Source: Stenotrophomonas sp. UBA2629
Lineage (GTDB): Bacteria; Pseudomonadota; Gammaproteobacteria; Xanthomonadales; Xanthomonadaceae
Length of the DNA stretch: 64,000 nt
Assembly (NCBI GenBank): GCA_002359895.1
Contig: DEOB01000011.1
Coordinates: forward strand, 249,203-313,202
Reading direction: 5' to 3'
Numbering within the stretch: position 1 is the first letter of the stretch; each line of letters opens with the position of its first letter. The position numbers were made by a program, and so were the translations under genes. The notes below the pieces were generated by a model. That model saw nothing but the letters and a program-made list of their open reading frames with translations, was not told the DNA's origin and ran no database searches. Positions 26,321-35,269 of the stretch are shown here, one piece after another.

Positions 26321-27496
26321 ATGTCCGACATCGTCATCGCCGCCGCCAAACGTACCGCCATTGGCTCCTTCCTGGGTCAGTTCAACGGCGTCCCCACTCC
26401 GACTCTGGGTGCCGCCGCCATCAGCGCCGCCATGGAACAGGCCGGCGTCCCCGCCGCCGATGTCTCCGAGGTGATCATGGGCTGCGTGCTGCCGGCCAAC
26501 CTGGGCCAAGCCCCGGCCCGTCAGGCCTCGCTGGCCGCCGGCCTGCCAACCAGCACCGGCGCCACCACGCTCAACAAGGTCTGCGGCTCGGGCATGAAGG
26601 CCATCATGTTGGGCCATGACCTGATCAAGGCCGGCTCGGCCAGCATCGTCGTCGCCGGCGGCATGGAGTCCATGTCCAACGCCCCGCACATGATTCCGAA
26701 CTCACGCACCGGCAACCGCTACGGCAACTTCCAGGCCGTGGACCACATGGCATGGGATGGCCTGACCAATCCTTACGACGGCCAAGCCATGGGCGTGTTC
26801 GCCGAAGGCACCGTCGTCAAGTACGGTTTCACCCGCGAAGAGCAGGACGCCTACGCCATCGAATCGGTCACCCGCGCGCAGGCCGCGCAGGCCAACGGCG
26901 CGTTCAATGACGAAATCGTGTCGGTCAAGGTAGCCACCCGCAAGGGTGAGGTTGAATTCAACCAGGACGAACAGCCGGGCAAATCGGACATCGCCAAGAT
27001 CCCGACCCTGCGCCCGGCGTTCAAGAAGGACGGCAGCGTCACCGCCGCCAGCTCCTCCAGCATTTCCGACGGTGCAGCTGCTGTGGTGCTGCTGTCGGCC
27101 GACGAAGCCGCACGCCGCGATGTACAGCCGCTGGCACGTATTGTCGGGCACGCCACCTTCTCGCAGGAACCGGAGTGGTTCACCACCGCCCCGATCGGCG
27201 CGATGAAGAAAGTGCTGGACAAGGCCGGCTGGAAAATCGAGGACGTGGATCTGTTCGAGATCAACGAAGCCTTCGCCGTCGTGGCCATGGCGCCGATCCG
27301 CGAACTGGGTATCCCGCACGCAAAAATCAACGTGAATGGTGGCGCCTGCGCATTGGGCCATCCGATCGGTGCATCGGGTGCACGACTGGTGGTTACGCTG
27401 GTAAATGCGTTGCGCACACGAGGCCTCAAGCGTGGTGTTGCGTCCCTCTGTATCGGCGGCGGCGAAGCAACCGCTATCGCCATCGAATTGATTTGA
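26321..27496 (+). CDS. Acetyl-CoA acetyltransferase (thiolase)
   Basis: A 391-residue thiolase. Nucleophilic Cys88 (NKVCGSGMKA), the NEAF segment with the active-site Asn, and the C-terminal GGACALGHPIGASGAR block (catalytic His) are intact. It joins two acetyl-CoA units or cleaves acetoacetyl-CoA. The sequence pattern fits the biosynthetic/AtoB type more than the long-chain FadA type. The ATG at 26321 was chosen over a TTG two codons earlier. No partner gene is adjacent; a FadB-type enzyme lies 23 kb away. Confidence 0.93.
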   Translation: MSDIVIAAAKRTAIGSFLGQFNGVPTPTLGAAAISAAMEQAGVPAADVSEVIMGCVLPANLGQAPARQASLAAGLPTSTGATTLNKVCGSGMKAIMLGHDLIKAGSASIVVAGGMESMSNAPHMIPNSRTGNRYGNFQAVDHMAWDGLTNPYDGQAMGVFAEGTVVKYGFTREEQDAYAIESVTRAQAAQANGAFNDEIVSVKVATRKGEVEFNQDEQPGKSDIAKIPTLRPAFKKDGSVTAASSSSISDGAAAVVLLSADEAARRDVQPLARIVGHATFSQEPEWFTTAPIGAMKKVLDKAGWKIEDVDLFEINEAFAVVAMAPIRELGIPHAKINVNGGACALGHPIGASGARLVVTLVNALRTRGLKRGVASLCIGGGEATAIAIELI

Positions 27497-27619
27497 TTTG
27501 GAAATTTCAGATTTCCTGAATTATGAATGCGGGATCGCTTGACAGTCGAAATGGGCTTGTCATCATGTTCCCGGCGCGCAATGGCGCGTTGCCAAATTTC
27601 CACGACGAGGATTCACACA

Positions 27620-27961
27620 ATGAGCATCAACAAGCTGCTGATCGCGATGGCCCTGGGCCTGGCCCTGACCGCCTGCTCCAAGCAGGAGCAGGCTGCTGAC
27701 GCCGCCGCTGCCGCCGACACCGCTGCTACCGAAGCCCAGGGCGCTGCTGACGCCGCTGCTGCTGCCGGCGCTGCTACCGCTGACGCTGCCCAGGCTGCTG
27801 CTGACACCGCCGCCACCGCTGCTGACGCTGCTGGCGAAGCTGCTACGGCTACCGCCGCTGCTGCTACCGACGCTGCTGCTGGCGCCGCTGCTGACGTTGC
27901 CGAAGCCGCTAAGGACGTCGCAACCGAAGCCAAGGACGCTGCTGAAGAAGCCAAGAAGTAA
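27620..27961 (+). CDS. Ala-rich lipoprotein, first of a tandem pair
   Basis: A 113-residue predicted lipoprotein. The signal MSINKLLIAMALGLALTAC ends in a lipobox (Cys19), then KQEQ and an extremely Ala-rich stretch with periodic Asp/Thr/Glu (ADAAAAADTAATEAQ and similar), closing with Lys/Glu-rich EAKDAAEEAKK. The mature part should be one long amphipathic helix or coiled coil anchored in the envelope. GCT/GCC codons dominate. GAGG lies 9 nt before the ATG. I do not recognise a function. A strong terminator follows, so it is expressed separately from the next lipoprotein gene. Confidence 0.85.
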   Translation: MSINKLLIAMALGLALTACSKQEQAADAAAAADTAATEAQGAADAAAAAGAATADAAQAAADTAATAADAAGEAATATAAAATDAAAGAAADVAEAAKDVATEAKDAAEEAKK

Positions 27962-27987
27962 TAACTTCTTCTTCGACGCAAGTCTTG

Positions 27988-28016
27988 AAAGCCGCTGGTT
28001 CGCCAGCGGCTTTTTT
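27988..28016 (+). terminator. Terminator of the first Ala-rich lipoprotein gene
   Basis: An 11-bp stem AAAGCCGCTGG / CCAGCGGCTTT with a TTCG tetraloop and six Ts, 27 nt after the stop. Confidence 0.92.
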
Positions 28017-28144
28017 CATGCCTGTCTGTTTGTCATCCCGTAGATGGCTGCAGCCAAAGCACGCTGCAGCGGTTGCCTGCGCATTGACGCGGTGTGAATA
28101 CAGGGGGCCTTAGGCTTTGCCTGTAGCCTCTCAGGAGAAACGCA

Positions 28145-28519
28145 ATGAAGCTGTTTTTACCGCTGTTCGCAGGAAGCCTGGTTTTGGCATTGGTGGGCTG
28201 CAACGACCCGGCTGTCGAACAGGCCAAGCGTGATGCTGCTGTTGCAGCCGAGAGCGCCAAAGACGCAGCGCAGTCCGCCACCCATGATGCCGCCCGCCAG
28301 GCCGCCGAGGCCACGCGCACGGCTGCAGCCGAATCGCAGCAGGCGCTGGACAAGGCGGCAGAAGCCACCCGCGATGCCGCCGCCGATGCATCCGTCTCCG
28401 CCAAGCAGGCTGCAGCCGATGCCAGTGCGGCCACGGCCGATGCCGCGCAGAAAGTTGCCGACCATGCGCACGACATGGCCAAGGATGCCCGCGACAAAGC
28501 GGAACAGGCCAAGCATTGA
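28145..28519 (+). CDS. Ala-rich lipoprotein, second of a tandem pair
   Basis: A 124-residue predicted lipoprotein with lipobox LVGC (Cys19). The mature part is a long Ala/Lys/Asp/Glu helix with loosely 11-residue periodicity (EQAKRDAAVAAESAKDAA and similar), like LEA or apolipoprotein-type amphipathic helices. Its layout matches the preceding gene (signal, lipobox, charged Ala-rich rod, Lys-rich end), so the two look like diverged paralogues. AGGAG sits 7 nt before the ATG. Function is unknown; an envelope-spanning or murein-contacting role is only a guess. Confidence 0.85.
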   Translation: MKLFLPLFAGSLVLALVGCNDPAVEQAKRDAAVAAESAKDAAQSATHDAARQAAEATRTAAAESQQALDKAAEATRDAAADASVSAKQAAADASAATADAAQKVADHAHDMAKDARDKAEQAKH

Positions 28520-28679
28520 TAAACTCGCCAGCGCAGCCGCCGGTTGTCCGGCGGCTGCTCAGCCAATAGCGTTTGCGCATGGCAATCGGGATACAGGGAA
28601 TCCCGCAAATCATTAGTTTGGTCAGACACGCTGGCGCAGGGATTGCACTGGCTTCACCCCGCACGCAATCAAGGTGGCG

Positions 28680-30377
28680 ATGCAACAGCGCAACCGCAGC
28701 AAGATCGCATTGGCGTTCTCTGCACTGGTCTTTATCGCCATCGGTATTGGCGTATTTGTCGGTGCCCGTTGGTTCATTGCGGATGCGCGATTGGTGGCGC
28801 ACACCCACGAGGTGATTGGCCGCATCGACGAAATCCAATCAATGGTGCTGGACGCCGAATCGGCCGAGCGCGGCTATCTGCTGACCGGCAGCCAGGCCTA
28901 TCTCATCGACTACCAGATGAGCGTCGAGCGCTTGCCGCTGGTGCTGGCAAAGCTGTCCCGTTCCATCACTGAAAACCCCGAGCAGAGCGCCAACGCACGC
29001 ACGCTGGAGGAACTGGTCGGCCGCCGCTTGGCGCAGATTCAGCACGTGGTGGGCATCTACGACCAGCAGGGGCTTGATGCGGCGCGTGCTGAAATCAACC
29101 AGAACGCATTCCGCACCACCAGCGCCATCCGCGAACAGGTGCGACTGATGGTGCAGGTGGAACAGGGGCTGCTGGTGGAACGCGCGGCCAGCTCGCGACG
29201 GAGCGCCGATCTGCTGCTGGGCTTGGCGTTTGCAGGCATTCCCTTCGGCCTGGCGGTGGTGGCCTCGGTGTACGGGATCCTGTTGTCGGAACTGCGCCGG
29301 CGCTCGCGCGCGGAAAAACGTGCGGCCAGTGCAGGCCAGCAGCTGGCCATCAACCTGGAACACATCGAACGTTCCAGCGCCGATCTGCAGACACTGGGCC
29401 GCTATACCGGCCTGCTGCAGAGCTGCGCCAATCCCGAGGAAGCGCTGGAGATCACCGCACGCACACTGGAGGCTCTGCTGCCCGAGATCGCCGGCTCGGT
29501 GTATCTGCTGCGTGCTTCCAACGACCGTGCCGAGAACATCGTCAGCTGGGGCAAGCCGCTGGTGGAAACCAGCTCGTTCCTGGTACCCACGGACTGCTGG
29601 GCCATCCGCCGCGGCCAGCCGCATTTGACCGACGACCTGCACCGCGACGCAGGCTGCCCGCATATCGCGCTCCCCGAGCCGGGCTGCAGCGTTGCCACGG
29701 CCTGCATCCCGATGTCGGCGCAGGGCGTGCAGCTGGGCTTCCTGTTCCTGTGCGGCACCGGCCCTGGCCCGATGCCGCGCATGGCGGTGGCCGAATCCGC
29801 CGTCGAGCAGCTGTCGCTGGCCTTGAGCAACCTGCGCCTGCGTGAATCACTGCGCCTGCAATCCATTCGCGATCCACTGACCGGCCTGTACAACCGCCGC
29901 TATCTGGAGGAATCGCTGGCGCGCGAAATCGCGCGGTGCGGGCGTCGTGATTTTCCGTTGTCGGTGCTGATGCTGGACGTGGACCACTTCAAGCTGTTCA
30001 ACGACACCCACGGCCATGGCGGCGGTGATGCGTTGCTGGCAGCGGTCGGTCAGCTGTTGTCATCGCGCTTGCGGGGTGAAGACATTGCCTGCCGCTACGG
30101 TGGCGAAGAGTTCACGGTGATCCTGCCCGAATCCGATCGCGCCTCGGCCTTGCGTTATGCCGAAGAACTGCGCATTGCACTGTCGCAGATGAGCGTGCCG
30201 TTGTCGGGTAAAACGCTGCCACCGATCACCGTGTCGGTGGGCGTGGCGACCTACCCCGTCGATGGTGTCGCCGGCATCACCCTGCTGCGCAAAGCCGATG
30301 CAGCGCTGTACCGCGCCAAGCGCAGTGGCCGCAACTGCGCCTTGCCCTTCGATGCCACGCTGGACGGCGCCGGTTGA
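28680..30377 (+). CDS. Diguanylate cyclase with CHASE3 and GAF sensory domains
   Basis: A 565-residue inner-membrane protein. TM1 (about 9-31) and TM2 (about 182-206) flank a periplasmic CHASE3 domain (signature DAESAERGYLLTG). A GAF domain (about 235-380) and a GGDEF domain follow. The active site is GGEEF (about 478) and a product-inhibition I-site RGED lies five residues before it, so the enzyme should make c-di-GMP from two GTP under feedback control. The ATG at 28680 has AAGG 5 nt upstream; a GTG two codons earlier is less likely. Its stop abuts the stop of the convergent acyl-CoA dehydrogenase gene with no base between. Confidence 0.93.
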   Translation: MQQRNRSKIALAFSALVFIAIGIGVFVGARWFIADARLVAHTHEVIGRIDEIQSMVLDAESAERGYLLTGSQAYLIDYQMSVERLPLVLAKLSRSITENPEQSANARTLEELVGRRLAQIQHVVGIYDQQGLDAARAEINQNAFRTTSAIREQVRLMVQVEQGLLVERAASSRRSADLLLGLAFAGIPFGLAVVASVYGILLSELRRRSRAEKRAASAGQQLAINLEHIERSSADLQTLGRYTGLLQSCANPEEALEITARTLEALLPEIAGSVYLLRASNDRAENIVSWGKPLVETSSFLVPTDCWAIRRGQPHLTDDLHRDAGCPHIALPEPGCSVATACIPMSAQGVQLGFLFLCGTGPGPMPRMAVAESAVEQLSLALSNLRLRESLRLQSIRDPLTGLYNRRYLEESLAREIARCGRRDFPLSVLMLDVDHFKLFNDTHGHGGGDALLAAVGQLLSSRLRGEDIACRYGGEEFTVILPESDRASALRYAEELRIALSQMSVPLSGKTLPPITVSVGVATYPVDGVAGITLLRKADAALYRAKRSGRNCALPFDATLDGAG

Positions 30378-32018
30378 TCAATCCGCCGGCAAGGCGCGCG
30401 CAAGAATGTCGGCAAACGCAGTTGTGCTGGCCAACGTACCGTAAACGTGGCCCGTACCTGCCAGCCGCGATTGAATGAAGCCCTCGGCAAGCGGGCTGCC
30501 TGCCTGCAACAACGTGGCCGCCTGCAACAGCACGCCAAGCTGTGCTACCCGACTGCGTGCATCGGCCTCTTCAATTGGTGAACCCGACAATGCCTGCAAC
30601 ACGGCAGCAAGTGCGCGATCGTAGGTATCCACCCGGCCGCTCGCGGCCTGCAGTTCCTCCAACAGCACCGCACGCGCCTGCGGCTCACGCGCCAACGCAC
30701 GCAGCACGTCCAGACACTGCACATTGCCACTGCCTTCCCATATCGAATTGAGCGGCGCCTGCCGGTACAGGCGCGGCAGCATCGACTCCTCCACATAGCC
30801 CGCGCCACCCAGACATTCCTGTGCCTCGTTGACGAAGGCCGGCGCGCGTTTGCACACCCAGAACTTGCCGATGGCAGTGGCGATGCGCGCAAACGCAGCT
30901 TCGCGCGGATCACGCGGTGCGGCGTCCACCGCGCGCGCCACCCGCATGGACAGAACCGTGGCCGCTTCCGATTCAATCGACAGATCCGCCAGCACATTGG
31001 CCATCAATGCATGTTCGACCAAGCGCTTGCCGAAGCTGCGCCGGTGCCGCGCGTGGTGCAACGCCTGCGCCAAGGCCATGCGCATTTCCGCCGCAGCGCC
31101 GAGCATGCAATCCAGCCGTGTCAGCATCACCATCTCGATGATGGTGGCAACGCCGCGCCCTTCCTCGCCGATACGCCGTGCCCACGCACCACAGAACTCG
31201 ACCTCGCTGGACGCATTGGCCCAGTCGCCCAGCTTGTCTTTCAGCCGCATCAGATGAAATGCATTGCGGCGGCCACAGGGCAGACGGCGCGGCATCAGCA
31301 GGCAGCTCAATCCACCCGGCGCCTGTGCCAACACCAGCCAGCCGTCGGACATGGGCGCGGAGAAAAACCATTTGTGACCCACCAGGCTGTACTCCCCCGG
31401 CGTGGCCAGCGGCGTGGCCGTGGTGGTGTTGGCACGCACATCCGAGCCGCCCTGCTTCTCGGTCATGCCCATGCCCAAGGTGATGCCAGCCTTGTCGCCA
31501 ATCGGCAGATCGCGCGGGTCGTAGAACGGCATGGCCGCCTTGCTGGCCCACTCGGCCAGCGCAGGTTCCTGCCGCAACACCGGCACAGCGGCATGGGTCA
31601 TGGTCAACGGGCAACTGGTGCCGGCTTCGGCCTGATGATGCAGATAACTCAGCGCGGCGCGTGCCACATGCGCACCGGGTTGCGGCGCATGCCAGGACAA
31701 CCCAGCAACGCCGTGCGTCTTGGCGGTGGACATCAACTGGTGGTACGCCGGATGGAAATCCACCGTGTCGATGCGATGGCCCTGCGCATCGTGCGTGCGC
31801 AGCAGCGGCCGCTGGCGGTTGGCATCAAAGCCGGCGCGGTACAGATCGCCACCGGCCAGCTCCCCGTAGTGCGACAGCGTCGTCGCGAACGTCTTGCCGC
31901 CGTCCCGCCATACCGCCTCCTGCAGCGCGCGGTCGTCGCGCCATAGATTGCGGCCATCGAACGGTGGCGGCTGGTTATCGACCACGTGCGTTTCAAATGC
32001 GGGCAGTTGCAGCGTCAT
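30378..32018 (-). CDS. aidB: AidB-like acyl-CoA dehydrogenase
   Basis: A 546-residue flavoprotein of the acyl-CoA dehydrogenase superfamily, the length of E. coli AidB (541). AidB-type hallmarks are GMGMTEKQGGSDVRANTT in the FAD-binding middle domain, GHKWFFSAPMSD, and the C-terminal EGSGNVQCLDVLRAL. E. coli AidB is part of the adaptive response to alkylating agents and binds DNA; whether this homologue does so is not shown. GAGGAG sits 5 nt before the ATG. It follows a flavin monooxygenase gene by 53 bp on the same strand, so they may be co-transcribed. No ada gene is nearby. Confidence 0.92.
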   Translation of the reverse strand: MTLQLPAFETHVVDNQPPPFDGRNLWRDDRALQEAVWRDGGKTFATTLSHYGELAGGDLYRAGFDANRQRPLLRTHDAQGHRIDTVDFHPAYHQLMSTAKTHGVAGLSWHAPQPGAHVARAALSYLHHQAEAGTSCPLTMTHAAVPVLRQEPALAEWASKAAMPFYDPRDLPIGDKAGITLGMGMTEKQGGSDVRANTTTATPLATPGEYSLVGHKWFFSAPMSDGWLVLAQAPGGLSCLLMPRRLPCGRRNAFHLMRLKDKLGDWANASSEVEFCGAWARRIGEEGRGVATIIEMVMLTRLDCMLGAAAEMRMALAQALHHARHRRSFGKRLVEHALMANVLADLSIESEAATVLSMRVARAVDAAPRDPREAAFARIATAIGKFWVCKRAPAFVNEAQECLGGAGYVEESMLPRLYRQAPLNSIWEGSGNVQCLDVLRALAREPQARAVLLEELQAASGRVDTYDRALAAVLQALSGSPIEEADARSRVAQLGVLLQAATLLQAGSPLAEGFIQSRLAGTGHVYGTLASTTAFADILARALPAD

Positions 32019-32071
32019 GGCGGCTCCTCGGTAGCCCCCCGATTCTGCCGCATGCACCTGTTGCGCGCCCG

Positions 32072-33310
32072 TCATCGTCCGGGCGGCAGCTCCTGCAACG
32101 CGGCAATGAATGCCTCGTCCAACGCCAGCTTGCCGAACAGGCCGTGCTGGGTACCGCTGAGTATGCGCAGCATGTGCCCGCGCCCCCCGGGCATGCGGCC
32201 CATCGGCTTGAACAGCATGTCGCGTGCACCGGCCACCCAATCGCGGTCGGACTGGAATATCGGCGTCAGCCAACGGCTCCAGAACTGGTACAGCCACACA
32301 TGCGCTTTGCGCTGCGCCTGGTAACGGGCCAGTGCGGCGTCGATATCGGTTTCCGCACGCAGTGCATCGCGCAGGGACAACGCATCCATCAGCGCCATGT
32401 TCACGCCCTGCCCCAGTTGTGGGCTCATCGAGTGGGCCGCATCGCCGGCCAGCACCAGCCGGCCCCGATACCAGCGCTCCATCACGGCGTCGCGATAACT
32501 GGCGCGGGCCAGCTGCGTCTGCACCGTGACGCCCTGCAGCCGCTGGTGGGCTTCGGGCCACAAGGTTCTGATCTCATCCAACCAGACATCCAGGCCGTTC
32601 TGCTCCCATGCCTGGAAACCCTCACGTGGCAGGCTCCAGAAGAAACTCAGCCGCGGCGTGTCATCGCCGGGGCGCGTGCCCACCGGCAGCAGTCCGATCA
32701 TCTTGCGTGCGGCAACATAGCGCTGGCGCAGTTCATCGCCGAACGCCCAATCGTCGCGCGGCAGCAGGCACCACAACGCGCCCCATGGATAGATGCGATC
32801 CAGCCGCGTGCCCTGCACCTGTTCGCGCAGACCCGAGGCCGAGCCATCGGTGGCGATCACCAGATCGAACGGCCCATGCCAACGGCCATCGCTGCTCTGC
32901 ACGCGCTGCAGGCTTTCGTCGATGGCGGTGATGCGGTGGCCCACATTCAGCGCATCGGTACGCTGCCAAGCCGCATCCAACAGCGAAAACAAGGCACCGC
33001 GCTGCATGCCTACACCGTACAGCCGCGCGTCCAGCCCGGCGTAGTGCATGTCCATCACCGCGCGCCCGCACGGCGTTTCGCCATACAACCGGCGCACCAC
33101 CGCGCCGTGTTCCAGCACCTGCGGCAACAGCTGCATCTGCCACAGCACCTGCAGGCCACTGGGCTGCAGCAGGAAACCTGCGCCAACCGGCCCGGGCGTT
33201 GCTGCCTGCTCGAACACCTGCACCCGGTGGCCATCGCGCGACAACAGCACCGCCAAAGCCTGCCCGGCGGTGCCATAGCCCACGATGGCGATATCCAAAG
33301 ACCTGCTCAT
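32072..33310 (-). CDS. FAD-dependent monooxygenase (UbiH/salicylate hydroxylase type)
   Basis: A 412-residue group A flavoprotein monooxygenase. The N-terminal dinucleotide fold reads IAIVGYGTAGQALAV with the acidic end of beta-2 in VQVFE; the DG-type segment and the GRLVLAGDAAHSMSPQLGQG block that binds the FAD ribose and pyrophosphate follow. It should hydroxylate an aromatic or polycyclic substrate with NAD(P)H and O2; the substrate is not evident and no aromatic catabolism genes adjoin. AAGGAG lies 4 nt before the ATG. It is probably the first gene of a two-gene unit with aidB. Confidence 0.88.
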   Translation of the reverse strand: MSRSLDIAIVGYGTAGQALAVLLSRDGHRVQVFEQAATPGPVGAGFLLQPSGLQVLWQMQLLPQVLEHGAVVRRLYGETPCGRAVMDMHYAGLDARLYGVGMQRGALFSLLDAAWQRTDALNVGHRITAIDESLQRVQSSDGRWHGPFDLVIATDGSASGLREQVQGTRLDRIYPWGALWCLLPRDDWAFGDELRQRYVAARKMIGLLPVGTRPGDDTPRLSFFWSLPREGFQAWEQNGLDVWLDEIRTLWPEAHQRLQGVTVQTQLARASYRDAVMERWYRGRLVLAGDAAHSMSPQLGQGVNMALMDALSLRDALRAETDIDAALARYQAQRKAHVWLYQFWSRWLTPIFQSDRDWVAGARDMLFKPMGRMPGGRGHMLRILSGTQHGLFGKLALDEAFIAALQELPPGR

Positions 33311-33359
33311 TACACTCCTTCCATGCGTTCTTGCTCACTGGCGACAGCGCCAAATGCGC

Positions 33360-33397
33360 GCTCACCGCCTCCCCTCTTCTTACGGGAGGGGCTTTCT
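33360..33397 (+). repeat. Degenerate single copy of the GC-rich palindromic repeat
   Basis: CTCACCGCCTCCCCTC, a changed centre, then GGGAGGGGCTTTC. It is recognisable as the plus-orientation unit of pairs A and D with a mutated stem, in the gap upstream of the monooxygenase. Confidence 0.45.
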
Positions 33398-33511
33398 TGC
33401 CCGGCTACAACCCCTGATACCCAACGCGCCATCACCTCAACCCCGCACCACGCCCATACATTGGCGCCAGTGCATGGCGGGCGCTGCGAGTCCGGGGTTG
33501 CCGCCGCTACC

Positions 33512-33540
33512 CAAAAAAAACCCCGCCGTAGCGGGGTTTC
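33512..33540 (-). terminator. Cold-shock gene terminator
   Basis: On the minus strand AAACCCCGC-TACG-GCGGGGTTT is followed by a run of Ts, 20 nt after the stop of the cold-shock gene. Confidence 0.9.
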
Positions 33541-33559
33541 TTCAGCACAACCGGGTGAA

Positions 33560-33766
33560 TCACTCGGCCGGCGTGATGTTCGAAGCTTGGGCACCCTTCG
33601 GGCCCTGGGTCACGTCATAGCTGACGCGCTGACCTTCCTGCAGGCTGCGGAAGCCCTTGGAATTGATCGCGGAGAAGTGCGCGAAGACATCGGCGCTGCC
33701 GTCCTCCGGTGAGATGAAGCCAAATCCCTTGGCGTCGTTGAACCACTTGACGGTACCGTTCGGCAT
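33560..33766 (-). CDS. cspA: Cold-shock protein (CspA family)
   Basis: A 68-residue single cold-shock domain that binds single-stranded RNA/DNA and melts RNA structure. RNP1 (KGFGFI) and RNP2 (VFAHF) are intact. The ATG at 33766 begins the invariant MPNGTVKWFND; an open frame extends upstream without conservation. The gene is monocistronic with a strong terminator. Whether it is cold-induced or constitutive cannot be read; the promoter probably lies in the 90 bp towards the MTI phosphorylase gene. Confidence 0.96.
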   Translation of the reverse strand: MPNGTVKWFNDAKGFGFISPEDGSADVFAHFSAINSKGFRSLQEGQRVSYDVTQGPKGAQASNITPAE

Positions 33767-33856
33767 GGTGATGCGAGACCTTGTTCGATGAATGGATTGA
33801 TGTACGCTGAATGAAGCGCACTGGCGGAGTATGCAAACCTTAAGCCGGGATGACAA

Positions 33857-34603
33857 TCACCCCCGCGCCAATTCACCCACCAAAGTCGGCAAACCCGCCG
33901 AGGCCAACGCCACGTTTTCCAGCACCTCGGCCATGGTGATCTCGCCAGCGTCACCGCAGCCGGCCGCCCAATTGGCGACGATGGCCAGGCAGGCGTATTC
34001 CAAGCCCAGCTCGCGCGCCAGACCCGCCTCAGGCATACCTGTCATGCCAACCAGGTCACAGCCATCGCGGCGCATCCGGGCGATTTCGGCATTGGTTTCC
34101 AGGCGCGGACCCTGAGTGGCGCCGTAGCAGCCGCCGTCCTGCATCAGCACGCCCTTTGCCTGCGCCGCAGCCAGCACCTTGGCGCGGAAACTGGGCGTGT
34201 AGGGATGGCCAAAATCGACGTGCAGCACCTCGCTGCCCGCTTCCTCGCTGAGCGTGGAGATGCGGCCCCAGGTGTAATCGATCAGCTGATCCGGGCAGGC
34301 CAGCACGCGCGGACCGAAGTTGTCGGTGATGCCGCCCACCGTGTTCAACGCCAGCACGCGGGTTGCTCCCAGCTGCTTGAGCGCGGCCAGATTGGCGCGG
34401 TAGTTGATTTTGTGCGGCGGGATCGAATGGCCCTCACCGTGGCGGGCCAGAAAGGCCACGCGCTGGCCATTCAACAGGCCGATGCGAACCGGGCCCGACG
34501 GGGCACCGTAAGAGGTTTCCACTTCGTGGGTCTGCACTTCGTCCAGCGCAGTCAACGTGTAGACGCCGGTGCCGCCGATGACGGCCAGGGCAATAGATTC
34601 CAT
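33857..34603 (-). CDS. S-methyl-5'-thioinosine phosphorylase (MTAP family)
   Basis: A 248-residue purine nucleoside phosphorylase of the MTA/MTI phosphorylase family. The phosphate-binding IGGTGVY near the N terminus, the RHGEGHSIPPHKINYRAN block and the substrate-site GMTGMPEAGLARELG are visible. Its position beside hpt and nagZ matches Pseudomonas aeruginosa, where the enzyme (PA3004) was shown to use methylthioinosine rather than methylthioadenosine. Here the product hypoxanthine could feed Hpt directly. The ATG at 34603 begins MESIALAVIGG. MTA phosphorylase activity remains an alternative. Confidence 0.88.
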   Translation of the reverse strand: MESIALAVIGGTGVYTLTALDEVQTHEVETSYGAPSGPVRIGLLNGQRVAFLARHGEGHSIPPHKINYRANLAALKQLGATRVLALNTVGGITDNFGPRVLACPDQLIDYTWGRISTLSEEAGSEVLHVDFGHPYTPSFRAKVLAAAQAKGVLMQDGGCYGATQGPRLETNAEIARMRRDGCDLVGMTGMPEAGLARELGLEYACLAIVANWAAGCGDAGEITMAEVLENVALASAGLPTLVGELARG

Positions 34604-34717
34604 GTCTGATTCCTGATGCGGTATTGCGTAGCGCCCCAAGGCGGCCTGTCAGCTCGCCCGGGTCGCCTCATGGCCAGCGTCAGCCCGGGACGCGCAGGCT
34701 CCCCGGGGCAGCGTGGC

Positions 34718-35269
34718 TTATTCCTTCATCGCGTAGATGGCAGGCAGCGTGCGCAGCGATTCGTTGACGTCCATGCCGAAGCCGAACACGAAGCGGTCCG
34801 GCAGCTCGACGCCAACGTAATCCGCCTTGACATCCGGCAGTGCGCGGTCGTGCTTCTTCACCGTCATCGCCGCGATGCGCACGTCAGTGGCGCCCTGCTC
34901 CATGCACCACTGGCGCACGCCCTGCAGGGTGAAACCTTCGTCGAGAATGTCGTCGACCAGCAACACGCGGCGGCCAAACAACGCGGTGGCCGGGCGGTGC
35001 TTCCACACCAGGTCACCGCCGGTCTCGCCGTGGTAGCGGGTGGCATGCAGGTAGTCGAACTGCAGATCCTGGCCGCGCGCGCCCAATTCCAGCGCAAGCT
35101 GGCCGGCGAACGGCAGCGCGCCGTGCATGATCGACAGATACACCGGCACTTCGCCCTTGTAATCGCGCGCGATCGCGTCGGCGATGCCGGCAATGGCCTT
35201 GTCGATGGTGGGGCGGTCGACCAGCAGGTCGGACTGGGCCAGGGCCTGTTCGATAGTGAGGTTGGGCAT
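34718..35269 (-). CDS. hpt: Hypoxanthine-guanine phosphoribosyltransferase
   Basis: A 183-residue PRTase that converts hypoxanthine or guanine with PRPP to IMP or GMP. The PRPP-binding VLLVDDILDEGFTL (about 101-114) is intact and the C-terminal region reads VGVELPDRFVFGFGMD, typical of Hpt. Its ATG overlaps the nagZ stop (TGATG), so it is translationally coupled to nagZ. The MTI phosphorylase gene follows after 114 bp. Grouping a murein-recycling enzyme with purine salvage is conserved in related gamma-proteobacteria. Confidence 0.95.
   Translation of the reverse strand: MPNLTIEQALAQSDLLVDRPTIDKAIAGIADAIARDYKGEVPVYLSIMHGALPFAGQLALELGARGQDLQFDYLHATRYHGETGGDLVWKHRPATALFGRRVLLVDDILDEGFTLQGVRQWCMEQGATDVRIAAMTVKKHDRALPDVKADYVGVELPDRFVFGFGMDVNESLRTLPAIYAMKE

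Noticed and set aside
32019..32561. Possible N-terminal extension of the AidB-like protein
   Set aside because: It would overlap the monooxygenase gene in another frame; a good Shine-Dalgarno and the AidB N terminus place the start at 32018.
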